Translations under genes and position numbers: made by a program | NCBI GenBank assembly: GCA_021851895.1 | Contig: JAJZQJ010000001.1 | Span: 1 to 60,922, forward strand | Direction of reading: 5' to 3' | Length of the DNA stretch: 60,922 nt | Source of the DNA: a bacterium | GTDB lineage: Bacteria; Patescibacteriota; Minisyncoccia; Phycocordibacterales; UBA6899 | The notes under the pieces: model-generated | What the model saw: the letters and a program-made list of their open reading frames with translations, nothing else | What the model was told of the DNA's origin: nothing | Databases searched by the model: none | Part shown: positions 60,308 to 60,922 of the stretch, piece by piece | Layout: each line of letters opens with the position of its first letter | Position numbering within the stretch: position 1 is the first letter of the stretch

Positions 60308-60547
60308 ATGAAATCCGTAAGTATCTACTCAACGCAGTACTGCGTCTATTGCAAAATGGCAAAGGAGTACTTCACCAAAAACAACGTCGCTTTTCAAGAG
60401 TTCGATGTTGGCACTGATCTCGTGAAAAGAGAGGAAATGGTCAAGAAGTCGGGCCAGATGGGTGTTCCCGTCATCGATGTCGATGGCGAGATCATCGTTG
60501 GTTTCAACAAACCAAAGCTCGCAAGCCTCTTGAACATTCCAGAATAA
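60308..60547 (+). CDS. Glutaredoxin/NrdH-like thiol oxidoreductase (79 aa)
   Basis: Thioredoxin fold with active site CVYC at residues 12-15, TQYCVYCKMAKEYF, and the cis-Pro block GVPVIDVDGEIIVGFN. The length fits glutaredoxin-like NrdH redoxins, which donate electrons to reductases. It is a single gene with a terminator after it. Confidence 0.85.
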   Translation: MKSVSIYSTQYCVYCKMAKEYFTKNNVAFQEFDVGTDLVKREEMVKKSGQMGVPVIDVDGEIIVGFNKPKLASLLNIPE

Positions 60548-60564
60548 TCGAGTAGTGTTGTCGC

Positions 60565-60587
60565 AGCAAGCCCCTATGGGGCTTGCT
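60565..60587 (+). terminator. Terminator hairpin
   Basis: AGCAAGCCCC-TAT-GGGGCTTGCT, between the redoxin gene and tRNA-Arg(CCT). No T-run follows. Confidence 0.6.
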
Positions 60588-60590
60588 CTC

Positions 60591-60662
60591 GCCTTCGTAG
60601 TTCAATGGATAGAACAGCTCCGTCCTAAGGAGTTGATGTCAGTTCGATTCTGGCCGAGGGCA
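60591..60662 (+). tRNA. tRNA-Arg(CCT)
   Basis: Acceptor GCCTTCG/CGAGGGC, D-arm GTTC/GAAC, anticodon stem GCTCC/GGAGT with loop GTCCTAA (anticodon CCT, reads AGG), T-arm GTCAG-TTCGATT-CTGGC, A73; no encoded CCA. Confidence 0.92.
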
Positions 60663-60680
60663 CAATAGAAGTTCAATGGA

Positions 60681-60922
60681 TAAGAACGCCGCTTCAGAAG
60701 CGGACCAGGCGTTCTTTCTGGTAAAAGTCTCGCGCCGCGAGTCACATCAACTCAAGCAATTGCTTTGCACTTGCTTTTCCCAGTAAGAACGCCGCTTCAG
60801 AAGCGGACCAGGCGTTCTTTCTGGTAAAAGTCTCGCGCCGCGAGTCACATCAACTCAAGCAATTGCTTTGCACTTGCTTTTCCCAGTAAGAACGCCGCTT
60901 CAGAAGCGGACCAGGCGTTCTT
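60681..60922. repeat. 103-bp tandem repeat after tRNA-Arg(CCT), cut by window end
   Basis: Units start at 60681, 60784 and 60887 (the third is partial) and look identical. Each begins with a terminator-like hairpin (AAGAACGCC ... GGCGTTCTT with inner CCGCTTC/GAAGCGG), followed by a palindrome (CTCGCG/CGCGAG) and AAGCAATTGCTT. Just before, 60670-60681 repeats the tRNA D-arm (GTTCAATGGATA). The array may continue beyond the window. Confidence 0.9.

Noticed and set aside
60682-60717. A second tRNA after tRNA-Arg(CCT)
   Set aside because: The D-arm copy and a hairpin with a CAG-containing loop imitate a tRNA, but there is no acceptor or T-arm. The hairpin is part of the tandem unit.
60681-60922. 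CRISPR array
   Set aside because: The units are directly adjacent 103-bp tandem copies without unique spacers, and no cas gene is present.

Overview
The window looks like a chromosomal segment of a member of the Candidate Phyla Radiation / Patescibacteria (Parcubacteria-like). I infer this from gene style rather than from a marker gene: a short valyl-tRNA synthetase without its C-terminal arm, secreted Ig-like and peptidoglycan-binding surface proteins, many tiny membrane proteins, weak Shine-Dalgarno sites and standard codon use. Host genes include an M16 peptidase, a patatin-like phospholipase, a membrane sensor kinase, a DsbA-like oxidoreductase, tsaD, valS, a PrsW-like protease, an acidic Hsp20-type protein and a glutaredoxin-like protein. 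Host tRNA genes are Val(CAC), Ser(CGA), Val(GAC), Pro(GGG), Phe(GAA) and Arg(CCT).

Layout. Positions 1-8.45 kb are host DNA: an AT-rich two-gene module of unknown function, three paralogous ~100-residue proteins, small membrane proteins, the M16 peptidase and the phospholipase. Positions ~8.53-46.50 kb are an integrated element of about 38 kb. It sits between tRNA-Val(CAC) and tRNA-Ser(CGA), which become almost adjacent if the element is removed. Positions 46.5-60.9 kb are host DNA again.

The element is a prophage of probable short-tailed (podovirus-like) type. Read on the minus strand from 29.5 to 8.7 kb it has: a DNA adenine methylase, a ParB-domain protein, small and large terminase, portal, scaffold, an SU10-like major capsid protein, head/tail proteins, a beta-helix tailspike, a protein made of about 25 copies of a 14-residue repeat, a BppU-like protein, an adaptor-like protein, a propeller-like tail protein, a LysM protein, a 935-residue candidate ejection protein and a lysis cassette. 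No tape measure, tail tube or sheath gene was recognised. From 29.9 to 39.1 kb it carries a Fic protein, a RadC-like protein and a complete type I restriction-modification system with two hsdM genes. From 39.3 to 46.5 kb lie a phage tRNA-Arg(TCT), a large secreted peptidoglycan-binding protein, zinc-ribbon proteins, a replication-type HTH protein, a cro/cI-like switch and a large serine integrase.

Three things stand out. First, the integrase gene crosses the attachment site. In the integrated state its last 38 codons are host tRNA-Ser DNA read antisense. In the excised circle the same frame would continue into the element's left end for another 46 codons, which stay open there but have no start codon of their own. 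Integration therefore appears to swap the integrase C-terminus. Second, four of the five host tRNA genes that keep their own 3' flank (Val-CAC, Val-GAC, Pro, Phe) share one architecture: tRNA, then a terminator-like hairpin, then an inverted copy of the tRNA 3' end. This is followed by palindromic mosaic DNA whose hairpin stems differ between copies by compensating changes. Third, the 14-residue repeat protein in the tail region matches no family I recognise.
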